A stretch of DNA of 64,000 nt from Hyaloscypha bicolor E (taxonomy: Eukaryota; Ascomycota; Leotiomycetes; Helotiales; Hyaloscyphaceae): contig NW_020194555.1 in the NCBI RefSeq assembly GCF_002865645.1, positions 3,684,288 through 3,748,287 on the forward strand, given 5' to 3'. Numbering within the stretch: position 1 is the stretch's first letter; every line of letters starts with the position of its first letter. The notes below the pieces were generated by a model. The model did no database searches, had not been told where the DNA came from, and saw only the letters and a list, made by a program, of their open reading frames with translations. The translations under genes and the position numbers were made by a program. Shown here piece by piece: positions 51,295-61,204 of the stretch.

Positions 51295-52259
51295 CTAATC
51301 AAAGGTCATCAAATCTCCACCATCATACTCCTCCCACTCTCCAGATCCACCCAGTACTGGCTCGTTCTTCAATGTTCCATCGTCAGTAGGCTCAACCTTT
51401 ATAGTCTCTTGTCCCACTCCACCCTGCTCCAGTCCTCCATTGATGCCTGAACACTTTGCCAAATGCTCCTGGAAGATAGCCTTCAGCTGAGAGACCTCAT
51501 CCTCCAATTGCCTCAGACGAGCCCCAAGATCTTTCTCATGACCAGTCGTACTGTTTGAAGATTGAACACTGCTTGAAGAACCTTGTAATTCGAGAGCATG
51601 AGGGTTCAGAGTAGGAGGAGAGATGCGTGGTAAACTGCTTTCAAGACCTTGGAATTCAGGAGCGTGAGGATTCAAAACCTGAGGGATGCATGGTGCATTT
51701 CGGGCCAGCAAGAGCTTTTCAAAATCTTTCGCAGCTTGATCCAAGCTTTGGTTGTAGTGTTCTGGTTGTACCGTTGGAGTGCGGATCGATGGGGCGGAGG
51801 ATACTTGGAAGGTCGAGTGATGCTGTGGATATATGGCTGGCTTATTGAACGATGGCGAGGATGATGTTTGTAAGCTCGAGTACTGCTCTGGTTCCTTCCA
51901 TAGACCAAGTTCCCTCGCGGTGGGCTTTGCCATAGTACTTGGCTCGGACGGCGACATACCCCCAGTCCAGACTCCATTCCGTTGCTGCTCTATCTGTAGT
52001 GTCAGAACTTATTACTCCTTGTGGAGGTTTTACACTTACTATTCCATAAAATGAGGCGTGTGTCCCAACGGGCCTGGTGCCACGCCAGAGTATCCTCGCT
52101 GCTGCCATGCTTCGCCATGATTTCTTCGTGAATCTCAGCCAACAGCTTCTTCCCTAGTTTTCCTGCGTTGGCTGCGCTATCAAACCATTCTTGTTCTTGT
52201 TTCTTGTCCATTTGGAGTTGTTTCTCTCGAGTTTGCTTGCGTCTCGAGTGTCCTCCCAT
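51295..52259 (-). CDS. Hypothetical protein with C-terminal coiled coil
   Basis: Two minus-strand exons (52259-52040 and 51989-51295) joined by a 50-nt intron (GTAAGT donor, GATAG acceptor) give 304 residues. The first exon starts with a basic segment (MGGHSRRKQTREKQLQ) followed by helical, charged sequence (EQEWFDSAANAGKLGKKLL) and a Trp-rich turn. The middle is low in hydrophobics and rich in Ser, Pro, His and Gln. Near residues 230-255 there is a clear heptad coiled coil (LRQLEDEVSQLKAIFQEHL), followed by an acidic tail containing IKVEP, a possible SUMO-attachment motif. No catalytic domain is visible. A nuclear or scaffold role is plausible but unproven. The start may lie further upstream (52304). 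I do not recognise the family. Confidence 0.6.
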
Positions 52260-52378
52260 CCCCACGGTCGGACATGGATGTCGGAGTGTCGTGAGGATGC
52301 GCAAAGAGATCGCGTTGAAATTCCTTTGAATTCATATCGGAAAAGAGTTTTTGCGGTTGCCTTGTCTCTCCATTGAAT

Positions 52379-52492
52379 CTCCGATATTGAAAGTACGCCG
52401 GCACCGACGCCAGCTCGGAATTTGCCCCCTTCACTCTCTGACATTGAAAGTATGCCTGGGACGATGCCGGCTCGGAACTCGCCCTCCATCCC
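52379..52492. repeat. 57-bp tandem duplication upstream of the coiled-coil gene
   Basis: Two adjacent imperfect copies (52379-52435 and 52436-52492) share CT-C/T-CGA/GAC-ATTGAAAGTA and CTCGGAA. The period is 57 bp (19 codons) and a minus-strand frame stays open through both copies, with residues FRAG...LS-SE repeated. It could be part of an upstream exon or 5' leader. Confidence 0.7.
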
Positions 52493-52592
52493 CATTATTA
52501 GTATTGGGACTTCCAGGATTTTGTTTGATCCATCCAAAAATATTACTTAAGAGTGCATTAAAGAACTCCTGGGAAAGAAAGACACCTGCTCA

Positions 52593-52965
52593 CAGGCTTG
52601 GCAACGATACCAGAATTTTAGTATCGATACCTTATCGCTAAATTTTCCCGAAAATTTAGGGGCCGCTAGCCTATAAATTTAGCGATAAACTGCCTAAAAT
52701 TTAGGGACTGCACGCTAAAAAATTAGCGATAAGCTTATCGGGATCGCAAAACTCATGAAATCATAATTTTAATAAATATTAATATTTTTGTTAAAAATTT
52801 CATTATTTTACATATTTATTTAAACTAAATTATTAGCATTCTTACTACTTACAGATTTTTAATTTTTAATTCGTATAAAATAGTAGAAAATATGAATAAT
52901 TAAATAATAATTAAAATATGGGGCAAGTATCGATACGTATCGATACGGTATTTTTGCCAAGCCTG
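52593..52965. mobile_element. hAT-type miniature element (MITE), 373 bp
   Basis: Terminal inverted repeats begin CAGGCTTGGCAA, followed by two variable bases and ATACC, at both ends. An exact 8-bp duplication CCTGCTCA flanks it (52585-52592 and 52966-52973). The interior is AT-rich and has repeated subterminal motifs TTTAGCGATAA and GTATCGATAC in both orientations, as expected for hAT transposase binding regions. It carries no coding frame. It lies about 330 bp upstream of the coiled-coil gene start. Confidence 0.9.
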
Positions 52966-52973
52966 CCTGCTCA

Positions 52974-54065
52974 TGACTTAAGAGGAAGAACCGGCATCGG
53001 GGTCGGCTTGACAACACTCAATGAAATTACTTGCCTAAATTTGAGAACCCTTTAACTTCGATTGCAGGAGATGTACCCGGAGGCTTGTTGAAGCTGAACA
53101 AGCTGGGATGGTGAAATTCGAGAGTGCTTTGTATACTGCCTCAGCTCGGTATTTGCTGTATATCTATACTCAGACTTTCCCAGCGCTTCAGACTGCATTA
53201 AGCCAGGCTGTCTTCAATTGGACCAGAATATCAAATTGAGCTTGTTGAAGAGACAAGTGGCCCTGGGCGATGTGAGAAGGTACAGTCTAGAGAAGAGAAG
53301 AAAATTACTGGCTGATTGTGTCCCGTTGGAAATTCTCGACGCTACGTCGACATAGTAACTCTTTTTGTGTACTTACAAGTCGTGTGCAGCAGTTTCTATG
53401 CTAGATGCACGGTCGGTTGCCTTCCTGTTGCCATCATGTTTGACATATTGATCCAGCTTAAGCTGCCTTCGGGGGGGGGGGGGGGGACAACGATTCTACT
53501 CCCTCTACGACTCCATGTTCTACTTGCAGCAAGACCCATGCCGACCCCAACGCTCTGCTTCTTGAACTTAGAAAGGTTGTGAATAATTGCTGCACTTCTA
53601 CTGTGCCAAAGACATTCGAGAGGAGGTCTTCCCTGTAAGTCGGCAGAAGATAGGACAAGGCATTTGGTGTTCTCGACATGTGTGGCTTGCTTGTTGGAGT
53701 TGAGCATATGATATAAATTGAAAGGTAAAGCAGAGCGGTGCTTGCACAAAGAGGGCAATTGAATACTCCTATAACTCAAATCATACTCAGATTGCAGTTG
53801 ATCACAACTCTCAAAGTACTGGTTGCGTTTGCATCAATTGGGACCATGAAATCTGTCGAATTAGCAGGTTGTTGTAATTGTTGCGAGCCTCCCTAATTTG
53901 TTATCTCACTACTCTCTTGACAGTCGTGTTTGCAACTGGCTATTTGCGAAGGGCGTTGTGGTGAACTTTGTTCTCTCGAGATCCAGTATGCCTTCATCCC
54001 TCCATCTTGAGTTTCCTGAAGCTCGCGGTCATCTTGCAAAAGTAAGGATCGTCGCTAACCTCAAT
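52974..54065. other. Intergenic, no supported gene
   Basis: About 1.1 kb, containing a run of 16 G at about 53471-53486. Overlapping frames on both strands (53316-53779 and 53898-54314) lack family resemblance; the second is the antisense shadow of the gene at 54066-54593. Confidence 0.55.
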
Positions 54066-54593
54066 CTAGATCTTAACAAACTCCCAAACGATTCCAGCTT
54101 CCCCTATCTTCGCCAGCCTCTCCACACCTCGCTCCACCGTAATGCCGACCTGCCAAAGCCTCTCCCAATGCGTCATGAGCAAGACATATCCTTCATCTGG
54201 CGTCATCCTCACACAAAATTTCTCCCATTCCTGATGACGATCGGCCGTGCACCGCAGTCTCCCTGCGTTATCATGCCCCAGGAATCTCCCCGATACGACA
54301 TTGCGGAAGCCTAGCCAGCCTTTTGTTTCTACACATGCCCAGTGGATGGAGCCACGGCCGCCTGGCGGAGACGTCACAACCTGTCCGTCGCACAGCGTGA
54401 GTACGTGCCCGGTTGAGACGGAGCGGATGATGAAGGTGGAGCCGGGCCAGGGGACTGAAGAGGAGCTGAGCCTGGTGGTGCCGAGAGGGTCGTTTTCTTC
54501 TAGGAAGTCAGCGACTGTTTCCGGAGGTGTCATGACGGCAGTGGAGTCGTCGTGATCCGTCATGGGTTTGGGGTCGAGACGGTTGAGGGACAT
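54066..54593 (-). CDS. Conserved fungal protein with a beta-trefoil-like (fascin/ricin-type) core
   Basis: A single exon of 175 residues. After an acidic, disordered-looking N-terminus (residues 1-45) comes a run of short beta strands: STFIIRSVSTGHVLTLCDG, then WACVETKGWLGFRNVVSGRF, LGHDNAGRLRC, WEKFCVRMTPDEGYVLL, and a C-terminal WEFVKI. The spacing of aromatic-rich strands and the phrase GFRNVVSGRFLGHD are typical of fascin-like beta-trefoil domains, which often bind actin, sugars or other partners. No signal peptide or membrane segment, so it is probably cytoplasmic. Function not predictable. The codon use and the long open frame support a real gene. Start chosen at the first ATG of the frame. 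Confidence 0.78.
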   Translation of the reverse strand: MSLNRLDPKPMTDHDDSTAVMTPPETVADFLEENDPLGTTRLSSSSVPWPGSTFIIRSVSTGHVLTLCDGQVVTSPPGGRGSIHWACVETKGWLGFRNVVSGRFLGHDNAGRLRCTADRHQEWEKFCVRMTPDEGYVLLMTHWERLWQVGITVERGVERLAKIGEAGIVWEFVKI

Positions 54594-56042
54594 GATGGTG
54601 GATTGTTAGTTGATTTGTCACCTTGCCCAATTGGAGATCGTGGCGTTGTGGTCGGTTCAGGGAGAGTTATTAAAAGTTGATGAGTGACCGAGTGCAATGA
54701 AGATATTCCGAGTTGGTCGTTTATTGTTGATGATCAAGAGTTTACATTGCGTGAAGGGTTTGAACTGAGGCTATAGAGACGACGTTGGACCCTCGCTTAA
54801 ATTCTTGTCACGTGAATATCTTCTTGGTCATTCTATCACCTCTCTCTCGGATACCATGCTCGGCAGACGGCTCTCAATCTCTGTATAGATATGGTTTTAT
54901 GTGTTTGGAGATCCTTGCAGTGCTGAGAAAACATAACCATCATGTTAGACTGAGGCGAATCCTGACAGCCCCTTTTCCACCCTTGTGCTCTGGAGTCTGG
55001 TCGAACCCTCGAAGCTAATTGCTTCACTCCGAGGACTAATTCTGCAAAGGATGAGTTTCGGTTGATTAGGCGGTGGCGAGTGAGTGGGATCACCCTCTTT
55101 CCAGGGATGTTTTCCAAGTGAGTTGTGTTGATACAGTGCACTCGTGAGTCATGATTGCTGAATGCCTCCCTTCTTGTTTAAGCCATCCTCCATATAACCG
55201 TTGATGTTGTCGTGGAAATGCAAGAAGAGCACACGGCAAGTCTCTTGATGCCATGTCAAAAAAGGAAGAAGAGAGAGGAGGTTTCTCATCAGGAAAGATT
55301 TCTGACGGTACGATACGTTACATTATTGAGCGTATTCTCGTGTTCCACTCGAGAACATTCCTGCTGAATGTTCAGCAGGAAGACTTGAGACTGCCGACAG
55401 TGAAGTCCGAATAATGGTATCAAGACAACTTTCAGCTGATACTTGCTGAAGCTAATTATACTATGGACCATCAATTTGAACAAACAATCTCTCTATACTA
55501 GAACTTGCAATCAGTCTTCAACTTCGAGAGTCATAACTATTTGGCGGGAGGGTGAGCGTGAGGGTGTGAGAGAGCGGTATTGCAAGTGAGTGTGGATGTG
55601 CGTGCCGGTTGGCCTGCGCGAGTGAGGATATACTTCCTCTACTGTGGCGTTCACGTTGGGTTCTTCCTTACAGTCAGTGGAAGCTTGACTTTCCAGAGAT
55701 ATCGGGCCTTAATCACTGGTGAGGAGTAAGATGGGATGATCATCACACCGCTAAACCTCATGTAACTATGCATCACCAATCACGAGACTTCGCGACTATC
55801 ACGCGCAGCGGTTGCCTAGAATTCTTGCAGGCCTGACGCGCCAAGATCGAAGATCAATTCTCTGATATCCAAAGAAAATTAGGCAAGAAAATTGTGAGAT
55901 AAGCCATCGTCACATCCCTCAAGAAGCAAGAGCTAAGGTTATTACCCCCAGACGTGCTTGAGAAAAGTCAAAATCCTTCTAACTGTTCACTTGAATCCCA
56001 ATTTCTACTACAATCATTGGAAACCCGACTACGTTCGCCAAG
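54594..56042. other. Intergenic, no supported gene
   Basis: About 1.45 kb of GC-balanced DNA. A short AGACTTGAGACTGC palindrome-rich stretch around 55340-55390 (GAACATTC...GAATGTTC) is the only local structure noted. Frames are short and overlapping on both strands. Confidence 0.5.
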
Positions 56043-56622
56043 ATGCCACGCTTTATCATCTTCGTGCGTGGATCCTTCGATTCAGAAGCCGAATTCAACC
56101 CCGACCCCGAGATGATGAAAGTCATGGGCGAGTAAAGGGGGCGGACGCATCGGATTGGACTCATGTAAGGTGATCATATGTCGCTGTGCTGTTGCCATAG
56201 AGGCTTTTACGCCTAAAAATTTAGCAGATAGGGTTTGCACGTGCTTTCACTATAGCAACACCTGTCTACGACATATAGCTGCATGTACAGGAGTTCAATC
56301 CGATGTGTCCACCCCCTTTACAACGCGACAATGCGCAAAGCGGGGATCTTGCTCTCCGCGGAAGGTCTCCACCATAGCTCCCGCGATAGCCGGCGGATCG
56401 TCTTTCAGAGCTCGGGGCCGCCTACCATTCAATCCGGTCCTTTCCCTGCGGACGAGCTGGTTCAGGGATTCTGGATTGTGCGTCAAGGACGTAAATGAGG
56501 CAGTTGCTTGGGCTGTCAAGTGCCCAAGCCATGCGCTCAGGGGAAATGTCACTGAAGTCAGGAGGATTGCTTCAGTTGAGGATTTTGAAGATGTGAAGAG
56601 TCCAGGGTTGGAGGAGAAGTAA
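56043..56622 (+). pseudogene. YCII/DGPF-domain protein gene, interrupted by a MITE and a frameshift
   Basis: The reading starts MPRFIIFVRGSFDSEAEFNP and reaches MGEY at 56132, where a 184-bp inverted-repeat element is inserted at a TA. After it the reading continues NATMRKAGILLSAEGLH, then the family signature SGPFPADELVQGFWIV (usual form DGPF...GFW). Near 56481 the frame shifts by one base; the next frame carries CVKDVNEAVAWAVKCPS and a C-terminal tail to TAA at 56620-56622. Without both lesions it would be a normal single-domain protein of about 130 residues, related to YCII-like proteins common in fungi and bacteria. The element is unlikely to be spliced out cleanly, because neither edge is a good splice site. 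Probably non-functional. Confidence 0.82.
56135..56318. mobile_element. 184-bp TA-flanked MITE inside the YCII-type gene
   Basis: Terminal inverted repeats of about 26 bp start AAGGGGGCGGACGCATCGGA on the left. The right end is the same with two G to A changes when read inward on the minus strand. TA duplications lie at 56133-56134 and 56319-56320. The host coding frame rejoins perfectly when one TA and the element are ignored, which fixes the boundaries. TA target and size fit a Tc1/mariner-type MITE. Confidence 0.9.
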
Positions 56623-56996
56623 AGGGAGTTGAGGGTGCAGGTTGAGCCCGTTGCGAAGGGAAACCGAGAAACCACAAATTTATATGTGAATATTCTTCAT
56701 ACTTCCTCAACTTCATGTTTCGTTGAGAAATGATATAGCTGTGAGCCCCAGAAGACGCCTTTGAAACCATGGCAAATATGTAGGATCCCGAAATTTTTAC
56801 GGATAAAGAGAATCATTTCGCAAAAGGGCGAATTTCTAACAAATGCTTTCCTTGAGCGCGATTCGATGCTCCACCCAACAGTGTCCCAAAGGGAAAAGCA
56901 AGTGATATCAATTGATGCATCTCAAGACGAAGAACAAAACATTGAAACATTCACTGAAGATCTCCTCGAACCTTTGGAGAAAAGGGTGGGGGCAGG
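56623..56996. other. Intergenic before the hAT transposon
   Basis: About 370 bp. A + strand frame (56761-57060) runs into the transposon end and is probably accidental. Confidence 0.55.
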
Positions 56997-57004
56997 GGGA
57001 CAAC

Positions 57005-60000
57005 CAGGCTGGTCAATAAGCCAGCCGGCTTATCAGCTAGCTTATAAGCTAGTTTATTAAGCTATTCAGTTGGGCTTTAATTTTTATATCAGTCAGTCAG
57101 CTAAAAATCTACTAGCTTAAAAGCGGCTGATCAGCTAAGTCATACTAATTTTGCGATTTTGGAGTCATTTAAATATATAATAATTGGAGTTTTTGGGAGG
57201 GTTAGTAGGGTAATTAGGTAATCATAGCCTTAATTACTAGGCCTTCTAGCCTTGAAAATCTCCTTAGCTCGCATACTTGGCATTTGATTCCTTAATCAAT
57301 ATCAAAATGGACGCCGCATCCACCCCTACTAGTCGAGCCTCTCGTGATCTCTCAATTGGACCTTCTGAATCGTTATTAAATCTTCCGAATGCCTTCAGCC
57401 AGATAATAGGCAGTATGCCTAGGGAGCAAAGAAAGGACGTACGAGATCGGTACAATCGGCCGGTACTAACTTATAATCAAAACTACAACCCTTACAAGCC
57501 TCCTCCTAAAGATCGACGCCCTGATTACTCTCCATATACTCCAGGAGAGCCTTTATTCGACGATCGCACAGTTATAATCGCACGGCTTCCGAAAAAACAC
57601 ATTATTACAGGTACTACCAAGCGGAAGAGGACAGTATAGGTTTGGCAGCTTGGTTATACTCTTACTAATACAAGCAAAAAAGATAAGCCTACTATATGGG
57701 CATATAAGCTTTGTATACCTTTTTATTATTATATAGTAATTATATACTTATTAGTTTTTTAGGCTACCACGATCCCGAATTTTCCAGAAGCCGAGAATGG
57801 CATTATAATAGCAACTCCCTTAAAAATGCCGAAAATCATCTCCTTACCCGCCACTTTCTCGATTACAAAGGAGATATATAGAGAGTATAGTATAGAAATG
57901 ATGGCCAACAAGCTTCAGGGCCGGTTAATAGAGGCTATAAGCATACGATCCCGTTCCATTAGCAGGAATTCATAAATACATTTATTAAATGGGTTATAAT
58001 GGATAATATCAAGTCTTGCAAAGCAGCTTCTCCCCGACTAAAACGCGCCTTCAAGATTGCCAATATACAAGCTGCAAATGCTCTACCATCCTCCCATAAT
58101 ACAATAGAGTCCTGGATTAATGAGATATTTTATTATTTTGAGCCAGAAATCAAAGAAGAGATTAAGACAGCAAAATCACGAATATACTGCAGTTTTAATG
58201 GCTGGGGCTCAAAGCATAAGAAAATTAGTGTTTTGGGTATTATTATACATATAGTGAATTGCAAAGGAGAGAATATAATACGCCTAATTGGGTTACCAGA
58301 GCTCCCTAATTATAGGAAACGTAGTATTAGTAAGTCTAGATTTTTACTACTACTATAAATAGATTTTTATATAGTGGTATTAATGATTTACGAAAGTGAT
58401 ATAGTGCGATTCGGGCGTTCCCGAGCGTTTCTAGCTAATGGGAGGGCTTCGGCCGGACCTTAATTTCCTTCCGAGATCACATGACTGACCCCCTCTATTA
58501 GATCAAGCCGCAGTAATCTTGCCATTATTTTAACGTTTTGGTATTAATAAAGATAATTTAGGCTATTTCGTTCTTGATAATACCCAAAACAATAATATAA
58601 TACTACAGGAGCTCGGCCGATAAATAGATTTTGATCCAATTCAGAAAAGACTATACTATATAGGACATATCCTTAACCTTATTACAGAAGCCTATTTATT
58701 TGGGCAAGACAAGTCAAGCTGGAAAGAAGACTTTAAGGAAGCAGGTATAGGAGAGCATCGAAAGCTTTAGAGATAGCGGGAAGAGCTTGGGAAGCTATAT
58801 AACTTGGTAGCATACGTTATGAATTCAGGAAAGCGGACAGACATCTTTACCAAGTTACAAATCAATACCAATACCGGAATTGCTTTAAGCAAGTAATAGA
58901 AGCTTGTTTTGGACGGGGGAATACATTGGAATTCGATATATCTAATAATTAGGAGAGCCCTTGAACTCAAAGAGGCCCTAAATATCTATACTAACGATTT
59001 GAGAGATTCTAATAATTCTGATAATCAAGAGATCTATTCAGAAGACTATATTACTGCAGCTGAATAGAGGGCTCTTGAGATTATCAGAGATTAGCTTGAA
59101 CCTCTTTTCCGATTAACCAAGGACTTGGAAGGCAATTATAATCTAAAAGACGGAGTATAAAAGGCTTTGTATAGTACTTTATAGGAGGTGCTCCCTGTCT
59201 TTGAGTTCCTTCTTAGTTATTTTGAGAAGCTTGAAAAGAAGGCAAAAGCTAGAGATTTTAATGAATATCCCGGTATTCAAAGCTCAATTACTTTAGCTTG
59301 GAATACTACGATATCGTGGTACAAGAAAACAGATCACTCTCTTACATGGATAGCTTCAATGGTCTTATACCCTCGGTTTAAGTTCACTTGGTTTGATCAA
59401 TACTGGACGTTACCAGGGGAAGCGCGTACTCTTAATTCGGCAAAGACGAAGATACGTAAGCTTTGGGAGAAAGAGTATAGGGATGATGGTATTTCAGGTC
59501 GAACGAATCAGTCCCCAGAGCCTGAAAAAACGACGTCTTACCTGGAGGATATACTAAATCAGATAGTGCCTTCTAATTTATTACGTCCTAAGAGGCCTAC
59601 CCGTACAAAGGACGAGCTTTACCTATATTTAGCTGAACCCCCTACTGATCTTTTGGGAGTCATGGAGTACTGGAAAGTACGGGAGTCTGAATGGCCTTAT
59701 CTTGCTAAAATGGCATACGATTTTCTCAGTATTCCAGCTATAAGCTCTGAGTGCGAGCGAGTATTTTCGTCTTATACGAAAATAACTACTTCTGAGAGTT
59801 CTAGACTATCAGGAAAGAGCTTATGGCATTACAAATGCTTAAAAAACTGGCAGAGGAGGGGAGCAATTATGATGGAAACGTTTGGGGATACTATTATTTT
59901 GAAGCTAGTTTAAATATAATTTTCTGAGATTTATATCTTCAACTGATCAGCAGCTGATCAGCCGAATCAGCTAAGTAAGTCAGCTGACCCACTTTATATA

Positions 60001-60062
60001 AGCTAATCAGCTATCAAAAAACCTTAGCTGATGGCTGACTGACTGGCTTATTGACCTGCCTG
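57005..60062 (+). mobile_element. Full-length hAT DNA transposon (3058 bp)
   Basis: Terminal inverted repeats are CAGGCTGGTCAATAAGCCAG on the left and the same with one mismatch (CAGGCA...) on the right, flanked by an exact 8-bp duplication GGGACAAC (56997-57004 and 60063-60070). Subterminal regions are packed with GCTGATCAGCT-type motifs. It carries one transposase gene on the + strand with premature stops. Composition is only mildly AT-shifted, so mutation here is lighter than in the retrotransposon block. Confidence 0.95.
57307..59913 (+). pseudogene. hAT transposase, inactivated by stop codons
   Basis: The reading begins MDAASTPTSRASRD at 57307. A BED-type zinc finger follows (IWAYKLCYHDP across a small intron, then RHFLDYKG, about 57640-57890). 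Next is the catalytic region (KWVIMDNIK, FNGWGSKHKKISVLGI; GYFVLDNTQNNN near 58565). The C-terminal dimerisation domain is YWKVRESEWPYLAKMAYDFLS plus SSECERVFSSYTKI (about 59660-59850). Inferred introns include about 57708-57763 and a GTAAGT-started one of about 180 nt from 58332. At least six in-frame stops, mostly at expected Trp or Gln codons, remain after splicing. The longest open part is 59188-59913. It cannot make a full transposase but could have mobilised related MITEs in the past. Confidence 0.85.
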
Positions 60063-60070
60063 GGGACAAC

Positions 60071-61204
60071 AGGTACCTGGCCATCGCATCAAGCACGGCC
60101 ATTCACAATTGTGAACGTATGAAGCGGTCCTTATAACCAGGCCTGGTCCCATTTCTAATGGAAGGCGGTATTGGGGTCAATGAACCAGTGTTGGGTGGCG
60201 CAGATGTGAGATATATTTGAAGAGAGCAGATGAAAGGGGGAAAAAGCGAGATTGCTTGCGCGGAAGACAGAGGGACAGCAGGTTTGAAATTACGACAGGG
60301 GTCAGTATTTCTGAGTCCCACAAATAAACAGATTGGGGCCTCCGCTCAAGTGGTGCTCCCTTTTGTGCGCGCTCAGCCTCTGCCTACTTCTATTCCTAAA
60401 AATAAGACTCCAAAGGTTTGTCGTCCCGTCTGCCTTGCGAACCTTCCTGAATCACCAATACATTACCTTCGTACCGACTTTCACGATCGTTGACTCTTCC
60501 CCACCTTGCCTCTTGGCGTCGGCCTTTGGCCGCTCCCACAATTCTTCTCGGTCCAGCTCTCCGCCTTGGCTGTCATCTTCTTGGTCTGATCACATATTAT
60601 GCACGAATGACAGCCCCAAATACCCAAATTTACCCCGGGCATTCAGCACCCCGCCATCGAGTGTTTTGCTTCCCAACTGCGGACCCTGACGCTCCGGGTC
60701 ACGTTTAGACCGCGTTGGGACGCGAGGATCCGGGGAATGCATTCATCCTCGGCCTTTGAACCGGCTACTGGAACCAGAGAGCGCTGCATACACGATCGTT
60801 TCGCCATGTTCTCGCATTCTGTTTGCTTGACTATCCAATCAAAAGCAAGCCCATCCACATGGTCGAACAAGGTCGACCAGGCTATGTGCATATTGGGAAA
60901 ATGTGAACAAGGTGTTCTGAGGATTCGGGGAAGCCAAGACTTTGCCATTGCGGAGATCTTGCATGGATGTCTATCCCCTCTCTGATGTTGAGTTCTTTTG
61001 GACATGGCATGGTCCATCATTGCAGGGCTAATGAACACCCCACACCTTAAGTGATGTCCTTTATATTACGAGCCAAGTCGGCAACCACAAAATCTCATTG
61101 CTTCCTGAGCCATTTCAACTTCTTACATTTCAAGATATTCGCAAAACCTTTCTGGCTTCTCCGAATCTCCCCAATCCTTTCAGTACACGTGCCGAGTTGC
61201 CAAA
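60071..61204. other. Intergenic, upstream region of the transporter gene
   Basis: About 1.1 kb of GC-balanced DNA with no supported gene. Overlapping frames at 60230-60708 and 60643-61038 look accidental. The last 200 bp are pyrimidine-rich (CTTACATTTC, CCCCAATCC), typical of a fungal promoter. Confidence 0.6.

Noticed and set aside
53316..53779. Overlapping frames on both strands around a poly-G run
   Set aside because: Frames depend on the G-run length and show no family resemblance.
53898..54314. 138-codon + strand frame
   Set aside because: Antisense to the better-supported beta-trefoil gene at 54066-54593.
60643..61038. 131-codon minus-strand frame upstream of the transporter
   Set aside because: Overlaps other frames on both strands, no domain or splice context; likely chance.
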